A stretch of 64,000 nucleotides of DNA from Segatella copri (GCF_949820605.1 NZ_CATKVU010000006.1:2925001-2989000), one strand, 5' to 3'; positions 24,843 through 35,304 are shown, numbered from the stretch's first letter. Notes: generated by a model not told the origin, from the sequence alone. Made by a program: numbers and translations.

Positions 24843-26423
24843 TTACTTCTGCAAGCCAGTGCGCTGAGGGTTCTGACCTCTCATAGCCCAAACAGCATCA
24901 GTAGCATAAGATGCAGCACGTGTTCTTACGCAGAGCATCTGGAGAGCGCCATCCTTAGTCACTACAACGAAGGTATTACCCTCTGCATCCATAACTGGTG
25001 TAGACTTGCAAGCCTCACCCAGGCTGAGAGATGAGAAGAGAGTACCATCTGCCTTGAGGATGTAATAGGTACCCTGAGCATCGATGAAATGGATGTAACC
25101 ACGGTTATCAATCATTGGAGTGGTCTGAACACTTGCCTCAACAGCATAAGTCCACTTCACAGAACCGTCAGCATTGAGTGCTACGACACCAGAAGGGATA
25201 TCCTCTGTAGCGATACCGAGGTTAGCATAAACAGTACCATCGGCTGCGATAGCAACACCACCATCAGCAATAGATGTATTGGTATCATACTTCCACTTCA
25301 AAGAACCATCAGCATTGATTGCCATTACCATACCGCCAGTTGCCTTGTCTGCAACAGCATACAGGGTTCCGTCGGCACCGATAGAAGGAGTACTGCTGCG
25401 CAAAGCACCAGTGAAAGCAGTAGGAGCAGCACCAAACTCTGCGTTGTATACCCAAGCACCTGTTCCGGCAGTAATATCAAAGCCGAAGTAACCGGTATTA
25501 CCCTTTCCGGCACCATAGAGCTGACCGGTCTTTGAAACAGAGAGACCGCCGGTGATATCACCCAAGCCTGAAGCATATTCAGTGCACTCGCCATTATTAA
25601 TCTTCCAGATCTTACCCTTGCGCTGAGCTGTATATACATTGCCCTGTGCGTCGACAGCTGGAGTGATAGCATAGAGGTTAGCGTCAGGACCAGCATAAGT
25701 CCAAGCTACACTACCATTAGGCTTAGCTGCAAATGTGAAGAGGCGGCGGTTGGCGCCAGCATCCTTAAGGTCGCGGACAATGAAATAAACGTTGCCGTCA
25801 GCACCTACAGAAGGGCTTGAATAGATATCCTTGCAACCTGCAGCAGCACTACCTGTAGGATGGTTGCTAACCATGGCAGCATCGATATCGAGCACCCATG
25901 ATGTACCGCCAGAAGCGATATTGAAGGCAGTAAGACGACCTGGCTCAGCTGCGTTTCCGCCGGTAAGCATATATACAGCCTTACCGTCTGCAGATACTGC
26001 AGGAGAAGAACCGCCCGTTACGCTACCGCTGAGGTTGGCAGCCCACTGAACAGAGATGGCAGCCAATGGGTCCAGCACGGTGATGCTCTTTGTGAGCGTA
26101 GCCTTCAGATTGTGATTATCAGTTACGGTGAGCGTTACATTGTATACACCTTCCTTGGTATATGTGAATGTAGGGCTCTTCTCTGTAGATGTAGTATTAG
26201 CCTCATCGCCGAAGCTCCACAACCAGGAAACAATATTGGTATTGGCCTCTGGTGTTGATGCATCTGTAAAGGTGATGGCCTTATTAATCTCATAGCCCTC
26301 AGGAGCCTCACTCATTGTGAAGGCAGCTCTTGGCGCCGTGTTGTAGACAACATCGTCCTCACTGCATGATGATACGACGATTAAAGCCAGAGCCATGGTC
26401 AGAAAATATAATATCTTTTTCAT
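24843..26423 (-). CDS. PKD- and PQQ-propeller surface lipoprotein (glycan-binding-type)
   Basis: The 526-residue protein has a lipoprotein signal ending VVSSC followed by the acidic SEDD surface-export signal. A PKD domain (about residues 33-118: PRAAFTMSEAPEG, WLWSFGDEAN, TYTKEGVYNVTLTVTDN) comes next. A PQQ-like beta-propeller follows with repeated SADGKAVYMLTGG/SIGADGTLYAVADK/AADGTVYANLG blades. Position and build fit a surface glycan-binding protein of a PUL that gathers sialylated glycans or free sialic acid for SusCD. Ligand binding is inferred. Confidence 0.8.
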   Translation of the reverse strand: MKKILYFLTMALALIVVSSCSEDDVVYNTAPRAAFTMSEAPEGYEINKAITFTDASTPEANTNIVSWLWSFGDEANTTSTEKSPTFTYTKEGVYNVTLTVTDNHNLKATLTKSITVLDPLAAISVQWAANLSGSVTGGSSPAVSADGKAVYMLTGGNAAEPGRLTAFNIASGGTSWVLDIDAAMVSNHPTGSAAAGCKDIYSSPSVGADGNVYFIVRDLKDAGANRRLFTFAAKPNGSVAWTYAGPDANLYAITPAVDAQGNVYTAQRKGKIWKINNGECTEYASGLGDITGGLSVSKTGQLYGAGKGNTGYFGFDITAGTGAWVYNAEFGAAPTAFTGALRSSTPSIGADGTLYAVADKATGGMVMAINADGSLKWKYDTNTSIADGGVAIAADGTVYANLGIATEDIPSGVVALNADGSVKWTYAVEASVQTTPMIDNRGYIHFIDAQGTYYILKADGTLFSSLSLGEACKSTPVMDAEGNTFVVVTKDGALQMLCVRTRAASYATDAVWAMRGQNPQRTGLQK

Positions 26424-26456
26424 GTTTTGTCTAAATTTAAATTGATTGTTTTAAAG

Positions 26457-28223
26457 CTATTTTTTGTCGATACCCGACTTATTGAGGTTAGGTCCGCCAC
26501 CAGCTGTATAGCCCTGGCTTTCGCCGGTACTCTCTGGTGAAATCCAGAAGGCATAGAGGTCGCCATCTGTAAGATAGAATCTTACCTTTATCTTCAGTCC
26601 CTTCAATGATGCCAGTGTCTTGCCGCTGGTCCATTCTACCTTTGCCTTGCAGTTATCGCCTGTAACGACCTTGCAGTCGCTCTTGGAAAGACCAGGAATA
26701 ACATTACCCTTGTCATCGAGAATCTCCACGCGCAGCTCTCCGTTTATCTTAGCATTGACGAAGAAATGTTCTCCGGTGAAGCGGATGCCTACGGTAGTCA
26801 GCTCGCCTGTACCCGACATGGATGCAAAGCCGTCACGGCGTAGGATTGCCAGACCTGTAGATGTTATCTCGCTGGTTCCCTGCAGACGGCGTCCGCTGAG
26901 ATAGAAATAGAGTTTGTCGCCCACGATAAGCGGTGCTCCTACTACCGACTGCAGATTGCCGTTGTTCCAGTCTGCCCGGTTGTCACTGACAGCCATAAAC
27001 GGATTCATGTCATCACGCTGCCAGCTGTAACCGTCACGGCTGTAACCTACCATAATCTGGTTGCGCTTGATCACGTTGTCCTTAGAGCAGACATCATTCT
27101 CAGGTCCCTGCCATACACTGAAGAAGCCCAACATGATGCTCTCGTAAGGCATGGCATCGAGATTGTAGATACCAGGAGCTCCATCATTGTTATGATAACT
27201 TGGATGCTTCTGCTCGTTAGGCCATGGACCGAACCAGAATTTGCTCAGTTCTGCCTTGGCATTCTGGTTGCCGCTGGCTGGATCGGCATTCTCATAGTAG
27301 TCTCTTGCACGCACGGTGTAAGGGTCGCTTGCATTGAGGCGCACATTGTGGCGCATGCTCCATGCCCAGACATTGCGGAAAGGATTCTTGTATACGGTAG
27401 AACGGTCGGTAACAGCCTGGGAAGGCGTTTTGTTGTCGCGCCACTGTATGCCGTTAGCCGAGGTCTTGTATATATACTTCCATTTTCCCGGACCGCCTGC
27501 TACCTGGAACATCTTATAGCGCTTGGAAGCACTGGTTTCCTGCTTGTCAAGCCAGATGGTAGATGCATCGCGCTGGAGTCCTTTGTCAACGATATTGGTT
27601 CCCGACTCTATAGAGAGCGAAGGCTTGGTCCATGTGATACCATCGGCCGACTCTGCATAACAGGTGATGCCTCCGGAATTGACCGAGTACTTACCGCCTC
27701 CTGCCATATACCACATCTTGAACTTCTGCTCTGTCTCATCGTACCATACACCATCGCTGAAAGGTGCTGCAAAGGCTGCTCCCTTGGTTCCTACCTTCTC
27801 CCAGTCCTTGTCGGGCGAGAGAATAGGATTGCCTGAATAATACTCAGGATAATGGAATTTGCGGGTCAGCGTTGTTTTCTCAATAAGGAAGTTGTCAACA
27901 AAAAGCTGTCTGCCGACTGCAACATTGACAGTTGTAGGGCGGGAAGACAGATAGTATGGCGACATACCTTTGCGTATATCCGAAGATGCTGAGCGCAGAA
28001 GCGGCCATTGTGCCGGCAGCTTGATACCATTGTATATCGTGCCCTTCAAATCATCGGGATCCGATGGCTCGCTAGGAGTTGACGGCTCACCCGGATTAGG
28101 CTTCTCTGTTGGCGGAACTACCGGTTCATCACCGCCCGAAGTGCTGTCTGAACCACAGCCTGTCAATGTACAGGCTGTGATGATAGCTATGGAATATAAG
28201 AATTTATGTCGCATAATCATCAT
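26457..28223 (-). CDS. Lipoprotein, glycan-active-like paralog B (uncharacterised)
   Basis: The 588-residue product has a lipobox (TLTGC) and a Pro/Ser/Glu-rich linker of about 35 residues, then GRQLFVDNFLIEKTTL and the core shared with its two paralogs (YYSGNPIL, AAPFSDGVWYDE, FKMWYMAGGG, ITCYAESADGITWTKP, VWQGPEN, LYFYLSGR, TGLAILRRDGFASM, GESQGYTAGGGP). Unlike the paralogs it is lipid-anchored, so it probably acts at the outer surface. An alternative start (MRHKFLYS) two codons in is likely. The catalytic activity is not known. Confidence 0.75.
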   Translation of the reverse strand: MMIMRHKFLYSIAIITACTLTGCGSDSTSGGDEPVVPPTEKPNPGEPSTPSEPSDPDDLKGTIYNGIKLPAQWPLLRSASSDIRKGMSPYYLSSRPTTVNVAVGRQLFVDNFLIEKTTLTRKFHYPEYYSGNPILSPDKDWEKVGTKGAAFAAPFSDGVWYDETEQKFKMWYMAGGGKYSVNSGGITCYAESADGITWTKPSLSIESGTNIVDKGLQRDASTIWLDKQETSASKRYKMFQVAGGPGKWKYIYKTSANGIQWRDNKTPSQAVTDRSTVYKNPFRNVWAWSMRHNVRLNASDPYTVRARDYYENADPASGNQNAKAELSKFWFGPWPNEQKHPSYHNNDGAPGIYNLDAMPYESIMLGFFSVWQGPENDVCSKDNVIKRNQIMVGYSRDGYSWQRDDMNPFMAVSDNRADWNNGNLQSVVGAPLIVGDKLYFYLSGRRLQGTSEITSTGLAILRRDGFASMSGTGELTTVGIRFTGEHFFVNAKINGELRVEILDDKGNVIPGLSKSDCKVVTGDNCKAKVEWTSGKTLASLKGLKIKVRFYLTDGDLYAFWISPESTGESQGYTAGGGPNLNKSGIDKK

Positions 28224-28241
28224 ATTTTAAATGTGATTTTA

Positions 28242-29915
28242 TTATTTCTGTGGACAGTCAACACCTGTTCCACTGAGGCCAGGACCACCACCGGCAGTAA
28301 AGCCGCGGCTCTCGCCTGTTTCCCATGGAGAAATCCAGAAAGCATAGAGATCGCCTCGTGTGAGATAGAACTTGGCACGGATGATACGGCCAGAGAGTTC
28401 TGTGAGGTCTTTCTTTCCCTTCCAGGTAATCAGGTGCTTGGTCTTGTCGGCACGCATCACGCTACAATCACGCTTGGTGAAACCAGGGATTGGTGTGCCG
28501 TTCTCATCGAGCAACTCCACCTTCAGCTGGGCGCCCTTGCCCTTTACGTCGGCATTGACAAAGAAGTATTTTCCGTCGAATGAGAGTTTCTCGGTTGTCA
28601 GGTAACCTTCCTTCTTGTCTGCATGCATGGATACGAATCCGTCACGGCGCAATACGGCAAGACCGGTAGAGGTGTAGCTGTCCCACATAATCTTGTTGAG
28701 ACGTCTGCCTGAGCTGTAGAAATAGAGTGAGTCGCCTACGATAAGCGGAGTACCATTGATAGACTGCATGTTACCCCAGTTCCAGGCGCCCTCTGTCTCG
28801 TTGACGTCCATGAATGGCTTGTGAGATGGGCGGGCGAAGTGGAAACCATCGCGGCTATAACCCAATTCTATCACGTTGCGCTTCTGGATTCCGTCGCGCT
28901 TACAGATGTTGTTCTCCGGTCCACACCAAGCGGCATACTGTCCGATCATGATGCTCTCGTAAGCAATGGCATCAAAGTTGTAAATGCCTGGCTCTACCTC
29001 AGGATACTTAGGATGGCGCAACTCCTTGTCGTCTGGAGCAAACCAGAAATGAAGGTTGCGGTCTACTGCATCCTTGCGAACGCGGTGGGTAAGACTTACG
29101 AGCAACTCAGGATCCTCGTTCTCAGCATAAGCTCTTGAACGTGAAGAAACTGGAGTTGACCATCTCAAACTCAAAGCCCAGCGCTTAGTGAATGGGTTAT
29201 AGAATGCTGTTGAGCGGTCATATACGTCGCCCGACTGTGCTACACCCCTGCTCCACTTGCGTCCGTCAGCACTATATTTCAGGATAATCTGCCAGCGCTT
29301 GTCGGTAGGTCTTCTTTCGATATTGAAGAGTTTCCATCGGCGTGAAGGATCCTTTTCGTTGCGGTCGAGCCAGATGGTAGCAGCATCGCGGTCGCATGTA
29401 TCTACGATGTTCGTACCAGGCACGATGTCAAGATTCACCTTCTTCCAGTTCTTGCCATCCTTTGATTCAGCATAGCAGGTATAGAAAGTCTGGTTGCTCT
29501 GCTTGTGCATGGTTCCTGCTCCTGCAAGATACCACATCTTGAAGATGCCTTCCTTTTCGTCATACCAGATACCGTCGCTGAATGGTGCTGCATAAGGAGC
29601 ACCCTCTGTTGTGTTTTCCCATTTTTCGGTAGGTTCCAATACTGGATTACCTTTATAGAAGTTTGGAGCGTGATAAATGCTGCGCAGGTTTGTGCTGCTG
29701 ATCAGGAACGAGTCAACAAACAGCTGACGGCCGTTGTTGATTGGCAATACTGCCGGCTTGTTCTTGAGATAAGGCACTGGCATTTCCTGACGTACTGTTG
29801 GTTCCTCATACTGTGGAGGCCATATCTTAGGCAATGTGATGCCGTTGTTCAATGTCTGCGCTGTTGCCGCAGTGGCAACAGCACAGAACAGGATTGCTGA
29901 TAATATCTTTTTCAT
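28242..29915 (-). CDS. Secreted glycan-active-like paralog A (uncharacterised)
   Basis: The 557-residue protein has a signal peptide (MKKILSAILFCAVATAATAQ), an N-terminal segment NGITLPKIWP and GRQLFVDSFLISSTNL shared with paralog B, and then the common core with AESKDGKNW and YSADGRKWS Asp-box-like motifs and TRGDLYAFWISPWETGESRG at the C-terminus. It directly follows SusD (12 bases), the usual place for PUL enzymes or binding proteins. The three-copy amplification inside one operon suggests different glycan or linkage preferences; this is inference. Confidence 0.77.
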   Translation of the reverse strand: MKKILSAILFCAVATAATAQTLNNGITLPKIWPPQYEEPTVRQEMPVPYLKNKPAVLPINNGRQLFVDSFLISSTNLRSIYHAPNFYKGNPVLEPTEKWENTTEGAPYAAPFSDGIWYDEKEGIFKMWYLAGAGTMHKQSNQTFYTCYAESKDGKNWKKVNLDIVPGTNIVDTCDRDAATIWLDRNEKDPSRRWKLFNIERRPTDKRWQIILKYSADGRKWSRGVAQSGDVYDRSTAFYNPFTKRWALSLRWSTPVSSRSRAYAENEDPELLVSLTHRVRKDAVDRNLHFWFAPDDKELRHPKYPEVEPGIYNFDAIAYESIMIGQYAAWCGPENNICKRDGIQKRNVIELGYSRDGFHFARPSHKPFMDVNETEGAWNWGNMQSINGTPLIVGDSLYFYSSGRRLNKIMWDSYTSTGLAVLRRDGFVSMHADKKEGYLTTEKLSFDGKYFFVNADVKGKGAQLKVELLDENGTPIPGFTKRDCSVMRADKTKHLITWKGKKDLTELSGRIIRAKFYLTRGDLYAFWISPWETGESRGFTAGGGPGLSGTGVDCPQK

Positions 29916-29926
29916 GATTCCCCGAA

Positions 29927-31675
29927 TTAATATCCTGGATTATTTGATGAAATATATGGATTAGAGTTCATCTCATTGATAGGAATTGGCAACCACTCGT
30001 GCTTGCCGGTAACGAATCCCTTGTAATCTGATGCTGAAACAAACTTCTTGAATGTAGGATCATGAGAAAGTTCCTGGAAGCGTGAAGAAAGTTCGCCCCA
30101 ACGCAACAGATCGTAGAATCTGTGACCTTCTAATGAGAGCTCCAATATGCGCTCGTGCTTCACGTCGTCGAGTGTCACCTGTGACAGGCTAGCAAGATTT
30201 GCACGGTTGCGTACCAGGTTTACAGCCTCAGCAGCTGTCAGTTTGCCCTGTGTAGCGCCGTTGAGAAGAGCCTCTGCATAAAGCAGATAGACGTCTGCCA
30301 GACGGATATAGCGCCAGTTTACGCCATTGGCACGTGGCTGGTTGTAGATATATTCCTTGGTACCGCCGCCCACACCGTTCAACTTAGGTGTGCCGTCAGC
30401 ATTCATGAGCATTGGCAATGTAAAGTCAACACCCTTCTTGATACCTGCCTTGAAAGCATGTGCCAGGGTATTGGCTACGGTCTGGAAGCCCTCTGCTGCA
30501 CCTGTTGAAGGATAGAGCTGCTCCCAGTGCAAACCACCAGGACCTTCGAGGCGCTGCTTGTTGCCCTCTGCATCTGAATGAAGCTTGATTTCTGGCTTCA
30601 AATCGTCGAACATCAGGGTAGAGAACATACGGATGTCTGTGCAGCCGTCCTTGTCAATAGAATTGACAAACTCGTTGTACAACCAGTTGTTGGCTACACC
30701 CTCGTAACCTACACCTGCACCTGGGAGCATCAGACCGCGAGAGTCGAATGCAAGACCTGATGTTGCGGTACCAGGGTTGAAACCGGTATTGTTAACATCA
30801 CCGAGGAACTGAATTTCGAGGATTGACTCTGGATTCGCGTCGTTCTCGTGAGCTACGTCGAAGTTCCATGAATAGTCTGGTGCCAACTCGTATGAACCGA
30901 AGTCGCCCTTGATAATCTGGTCAAACTCCTTGGCAGCCTCTTCGTAATAAGTCTGGGTGCTGGTACCGTAATGCTTCTCGATACCTGTGCGGTACATGTA
31001 GCAGATGCCCTGCAGCGCAGCAGCGGCAGCCTTTGAAACACGACCGGTATTATCGCCTGTCCAATAGCCCTTCTCTGGAAGTAATTCCTTAGCACGCTCC
31101 AGGTCTTCCTTGATGAAATCCCATACAGCCTCAGGACTTTCCGGTTTGCGCACATAATCCTCAGCGCCTCTAGGCATCTGACGGATAGGGCTTACCTGGC
31201 GGAAGTTGGTAAGCAGATAATAATGAGCAAATGCACGCCAGAAATGAGCTTCGCCGATGTAGGCATTGCGCAACTTCTCATTACCGGAGAAGTCTACCTT
31301 AGGTGCCTCTTCGATGATGTAAGATGCCTGAGAGGCTGTGGTGTACATCAGGGTGTAAGGCTGCTCGATGGTATAGAAACTTGAGTTCAAGTCCTCGCCA
31401 AACATACCTGGCTTTCCGTAATCGGAGTTGGAGTTGGCTTCATCACCACGGATAATCTGGGTTTTTGAGCCGGAAGCTCCCAGGCAGCGCTGGGTTGAGA
31501 TATAGCCGTACATTGTCGTTACGGCATCGTTCACACCTTCTGGTGTTGTAAAGTATGTCTTCATACTTGGCTGGTTAGGGTTAACCGACAATTCATCGAA
31601 GACGCTGTCGCAGCTCTGGAGAGACAATCCGCCAACAATCAGCAATGATGCTAATATCTTATATTTGATTTTCAT
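29927..31675 (-). CDS. SusD/RagB-family lipoprotein of the sialic-acid locus
   Basis: The 582-residue protein has a lipoprotein signal (GGLSLQSC) and the SusD fold: an N-terminal TPR-like half (AHFWRAFAHYYLLTNFRQV, YAEALLNGA) and the RagB C-terminal part (LSLEGHRFYDLLRWGE, WLPIPINEMNSNP). It should cap the SusC channel and bind the imported sugar; the equivalent in Bacteroides nan operons is NanU. It lies 12 bases from susC. Confidence 0.92.
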   Translation of the reverse strand: MKIKYKILASLLIVGGLSLQSCDSVFDELSVNPNQPSMKTYFTTPEGVNDAVTTMYGYISTQRCLGASGSKTQIIRGDEANSNSDYGKPGMFGEDLNSSFYTIEQPYTLMYTTASQASYIIEEAPKVDFSGNEKLRNAYIGEAHFWRAFAHYYLLTNFRQVSPIRQMPRGAEDYVRKPESPEAVWDFIKEDLERAKELLPEKGYWTGDNTGRVSKAAAAALQGICYMYRTGIEKHYGTSTQTYYEEAAKEFDQIIKGDFGSYELAPDYSWNFDVAHENDANPESILEIQFLGDVNNTGFNPGTATSGLAFDSRGLMLPGAGVGYEGVANNWLYNEFVNSIDKDGCTDIRMFSTLMFDDLKPEIKLHSDAEGNKQRLEGPGGLHWEQLYPSTGAAEGFQTVANTLAHAFKAGIKKGVDFTLPMLMNADGTPKLNGVGGGTKEYIYNQPRANGVNWRYIRLADVYLLYAEALLNGATQGKLTAAEAVNLVRNRANLASLSQVTLDDVKHERILELSLEGHRFYDLLRWGELSSRFQELSHDPTFKKFVSASDYKGFVTGKHEWLPIPINEMNSNPYISSNNPGY

Positions 31676-31687
31676 TTTGTTTAAATT

Positions 31688-34600
31688 TTAGAATGAGACA
31701 TTGAAACCTACAGTATAGGTACGTGCGTTAGGGAATGACTTGTTGTCAATACCACGAGAGAACAGAGCGTTCGAGCTAACCTCAGGGTCATAGCCTGAAT
31801 AGTTGGTTATCGTGAACAGGTTCTGTATACCACCATAAACACGCAAACGAGACAATCCCAGCTTACCTACGAGCTTGCTTGGGAAGGTGTAACCCAACTG
31901 GAGGTTCTTGCAACGGAAGTAAGAACCATCTTCAATATAGAAGTCACTTGGCAGAGAGTTACCGCCGTTTGTATTCTGTGTCTTCATCACAGGGATGTTT
32001 GTGTTATGATTTGTAGGGCTCCATGCATTCAGTACGTCTGTCACACAGTTGTTTGAGTAGTCGAAGTAATAGGTATACTTCATCTGGTTGAAGATGTCGT
32101 TACCATATACACCCTGGAAGAACAATGTGAGGTCGAAGTCCTTATATGATGCATTGATGTTCAAACCATAAGAGAAATCAGGGATTGGATCACCGAGAAT
32201 CACCTTATCCTCTGCATTCACTGTACCATTCTTGTCGGTATCCTGGAAAATGAAGTTTCCATCGGCATCGAAACCTTCAATCTTGTAGCCGTAGAACGAA
32301 CCGATGGCATAGCCTGGCATGGTGATGGATGGAGAATCGTTAAAGAAGCTTGACATCGCACCTGATGTGATAGGCTGTACATTGTCACCGAGAGCCAATA
32401 CCTTGTTGGTAAGGGTTGATACGTTGAGTGAAGCATCGAGTGAGAAATCACGGGTGAGCTGCTTGCGGTAACCCAATGTAAACTCCCATCCCTTGTTCTC
32501 TACAGAAGCGGTATTTACGTATGGCTTCTCACGAGATGAGTTGATCTCGAATACCTGACCGCTTGAGAGATTCAGGTCAATCTGTGCCAACAGGTCTACG
32601 TTCTTCTTGTAGAAGTACTCTACCTGGAAAGTAAGTGAGTTGTCAAGCAAACCTAACTCAAGACCGATATCGGTTGTCTTGGCTGTCTCCCACTTCAGAT
32701 TCTTTGACTTCAGATAAGCTGCACGGCCGCTGGTATAGCGCTTGCCATTGAGTGTGAATGGAATTGGACCGTAGGCGATATCATCGAAGCTGTATGGATC
32801 GAGGAAGTTAGAACCGAGCTCACCGTAGCTGGCACGCAACTTCAGCTTGCTGATAGCCTCCTTAGGGAACCAAGGCTCTTCCTGAACGTTCCAACCTACT
32901 GATACTGACGGGAAGTAACCTACACGGCAATCCTTGGCAAACTTGGAAGACTCGTCGCGACGGATACTTGCCGAGAGGAGGTAACGGTTCTTGTAGTCGT
33001 AATTGATACGGCCGAAGAATGACAGCAGGGCAGCATTATCGTCACCTGCAGAAATCTTTCCGTCTACACTCTGGAAACCGGTGATGCTTGTACCGCCGAT
33101 ATCATTGATGGTATTGATACCCATTGAGCGGTAGTATTCGCGCATCCAACTGGTACCTACAAGAGCATCGATGCTATGACCGCCAAATGTCTTGTTGTAG
33201 GTCAGGAGGTTATCGATGGTGTATGTGAATGTCTCGCCACGTGACTCAGTGATGCTGTTGCGGGTGTTACCGAAATCAACATCTGGAGTTCCGTCTGAAT
33301 TCCACTTTGTATTATAGGTTGGCTTGTGTGTATAAGAGTGGGCGTTACTCCAGTTGGCACTGAAGGTTGCCTTATATTTCAAACCGTCCCACAGGTCGAG
33401 CTGTGCATTGATAGCACCGATCACGTCGGTTGTACGGTTGTAACGGTCGGAATAAGCCAATGGAGCAATCTTGTTCACAGCCTTGCCATCCTCCGGGTTG
33501 ATGTAGTAGTCAGGACCACCTGATACCAGACGTCCCATCTCATCATAGATAGGCAATGTTGGCAATGAGATGCTGAACGGAGTTGTAGGGGTCTTGTCAC
33601 GATGAGAGATAGAGAGGTTCTCTGAGAGTGAGAAGATGCCCTTCTTGTATGAAGAGTTGACGCGGAAGTTGTAACGCTTGTAACCTGAATAGATGGTCAT
33701 ACCCTTCTGGTCGAGATAACCCACGCTGGTTGAGAAGGTAGAATTCTCACCACCTCCTGAGATTGAGGCGTTGAGGTTCCACATTGGTGCAAACTGCAAC
33801 CACTCGTCAGCCCAGTCGGTATCAGTATTCGGATTGGTTGGATTATCATTCTCTGGTGCATGGGCCAGGCCGGAATTGTCTGCCACGGTATTGGCAAACT
33901 GGCGCCATTGCGATGCATTGAGGAAGTCAGGAACATTGGTTGGTGTCTGTACAGCAAACGAACCGTCGAGCTCAACAAGCGGCTTGCCCTGCTTACCGCG
34001 CTTGGTAGTGATGATAACCACACCATTGGCTGCACGGGAACCGTAGATGGCTGCAGCAGCACCATCCTTCAGAATTTCGATAGACTCGATATCATTAGGG
34101 TTGAGGGTGGTAAGACCGTTGTTACTGAAAGCGCCATCAATGATATAGAGAGGTTCTGTTGCACCAAACGAAGCGGCACCACGGATTACGATATTTACAT
34201 CGGCTCCGGCAACACCTGCCTGCTGGATGATTTCAACACCAGGGGTGCGACCCTGGAGGGTTGATGCTACGTTGGATGAAGTCTGCTTCACGATATCCTT
34301 GCTGGATACAGATGCTACCGAACCGGTAAGACTTGATTTCTTCTGCACACCATAACCTACCACCACGAGTTCTTCGAGAGAGTGGGAATCGGCCTTCATA
34401 ACGATATCAAGAGGCTGGCCGTTCCATTTTACCTGGTATGGTTCAAAACCGAGGTAAGTGATGATAAGCACATCACCTTTTTTCACATTGCTGAGCGTAA
34501 AGTTTCCGTCGAAATCAGTTACGGCAAGGTTTTTAGTGCCATCTACTACTACTGTTGCACCGATAAGAGGTTCACCAGTAGCTTCCTTTACGATACCTTT

Positions 34601-34732
34601 GCATACGTTGTCTTGCTGTGTATGCTCTAATAGGGTTGAGTTAGTTGCTGCTACTGCTGCCTGAGGGCTCAGAACTGCTGTTCCGCCCATGGCCAATAGT
34701 GCAAAACTAAATAATTTGAAGCTAGTTGCCAT
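31688..34732 (-). CDS. SusC/RagA-family TonB-dependent transporter of the sialic-acid locus
   Basis: The 1014-residue protein has a signal peptide, a carboxypeptidase-D-like N-terminal extension (GIVKEATGEPLIGATVVVDG ... YLGFEPYQV), the SusC signature EELVVVGYGVQKKSSLTGSV, a plug domain (VDVNIVIRGAASFG, YIIDGAF) and a beta-barrel ending FPNARTYTVGFNVSF. It imports the glycan or sialic acid across the outer membrane with TonB energy (NanO-like). It is the first of the outer-membrane pair, followed by SusD. Confidence 0.95.
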   Translation of the reverse strand: MATSFKLFSFALLAMGGTAVLSPQAAVAATNSTLLEHTQQDNVCKGIVKEATGEPLIGATVVVDGTKNLAVTDFDGNFTLSNVKKGDVLIITYLGFEPYQVKWNGQPLDIVMKADSHSLEELVVVGYGVQKKSSLTGSVASVSSKDIVKQTSSNVASTLQGRTPGVEIIQQAGVAGADVNIVIRGAASFGATEPLYIIDGAFSNNGLTTLNPNDIESIEILKDGAAAAIYGSRAANGVVIITTKRGKQGKPLVELDGSFAVQTPTNVPDFLNASQWRQFANTVADNSGLAHAPENDNPTNPNTDTDWADEWLQFAPMWNLNASISGGGENSTFSTSVGYLDQKGMTIYSGYKRYNFRVNSSYKKGIFSLSENLSISHRDKTPTTPFSISLPTLPIYDEMGRLVSGGPDYYINPEDGKAVNKIAPLAYSDRYNRTTDVIGAINAQLDLWDGLKYKATFSANWSNAHSYTHKPTYNTKWNSDGTPDVDFGNTRNSITESRGETFTYTIDNLLTYNKTFGGHSIDALVGTSWMREYYRSMGINTINDIGGTSITGFQSVDGKISAGDDNAALLSFFGRINYDYKNRYLLSASIRRDESSKFAKDCRVGYFPSVSVGWNVQEEPWFPKEAISKLKLRASYGELGSNFLDPYSFDDIAYGPIPFTLNGKRYTSGRAAYLKSKNLKWETAKTTDIGLELGLLDNSLTFQVEYFYKKNVDLLAQIDLNLSSGQVFEINSSREKPYVNTASVENKGWEFTLGYRKQLTRDFSLDASLNVSTLTNKVLALGDNVQPITSGAMSSFFNDSPSITMPGYAIGSFYGYKIEGFDADGNFIFQDTDKNGTVNAEDKVILGDPIPDFSYGLNINASYKDFDLTLFFQGVYGNDIFNQMKYTYYFDYSNNCVTDVLNAWSPTNHNTNIPVMKTQNTNGGNSLPSDFYIEDGSYFRCKNLQLGYTFPSKLVGKLGLSRLRVYGGIQNLFTITNYSGYDPEVSSNALFSRGIDNKSFPNARTYTVGFNVSF

Positions 34733-34767
34733 ATATTAATCTTATTATTATTAGTACAGGTTTAATT

Positions 34768-35214
34768 TTAAATCTTCACTTTGACAATGAGTTTTCTTAC
34801 CTTGCCGGTTCCTATTACAGGGGCATGGGGATCTTCAGGCCAAACTATCATGAACTGTCCAGGATGGAGCTTGGCATATACTGAGGCTGGCTCAGCATAC
34901 AGTGCACAGTCGGCTTCGTCATCATAAGGTTTTGAAGGTTCTCCGGTGTCGTCGATATCTTTCCAGCCTATCGTTTCCTCACCCTCCAGCAAAACGTGGA
35001 TGTCGATATATTTCTTGTGCATTTCGAGTACCTGCTGTTCGGCAGCGATACACTCGGGATTTACATTGTTGATGAACAGGTCTTCACCCTGCAGTTCGAT
35101 ACGTCCGCATGGCGTATGAAGAAGGTCATGTGACTTAATATAGTCGAATGCCATCTTAAACAGCGGATGAAGCGACTCTATTCGCTCACTTTGCTTGAGA
35201 CTTGATATAATCAT
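34768..35214 (-). CDS. YhcH/YjgK/YiaL-family protein, likely sialic-acid anomerase
   Basis: The 148-residue protein matches the DUF386 family: MHKKYIDIHVLLEGEETIGW, a YDDEADCALY acidic region, and FMIVWPEDPHAPVI near the C-terminus with conserved Glu/His ligands of the cupin-like fold. Members in sialic-acid operons (YhcH/NanQ) speed conversion of the alpha to the beta anomer of sialic acid. Presence in this operon supports that role. Located between the MFS transporter and susC genes. Confidence 0.85.
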   Translation of the reverse strand: MIISSLKQSERIESLHPLFKMAFDYIKSHDLLHTPCGRIELQGEDLFINNVNPECIAAEQQVLEMHKKYIDIHVLLEGEETIGWKDIDDTGEPSKPYDDEADCALYAEPASVYAKLHPGQFMIVWPEDPHAPVIGTGKVRKLIVKVKI

Positions 35215-35304
35215 AATTCAGCTATATTTAATAAATAAAAAACACAAACTATTTACTGATATTTCTGTAAAATGGTGTCGGGAAAGTAGATCCCGACTCC
35301 ATGA

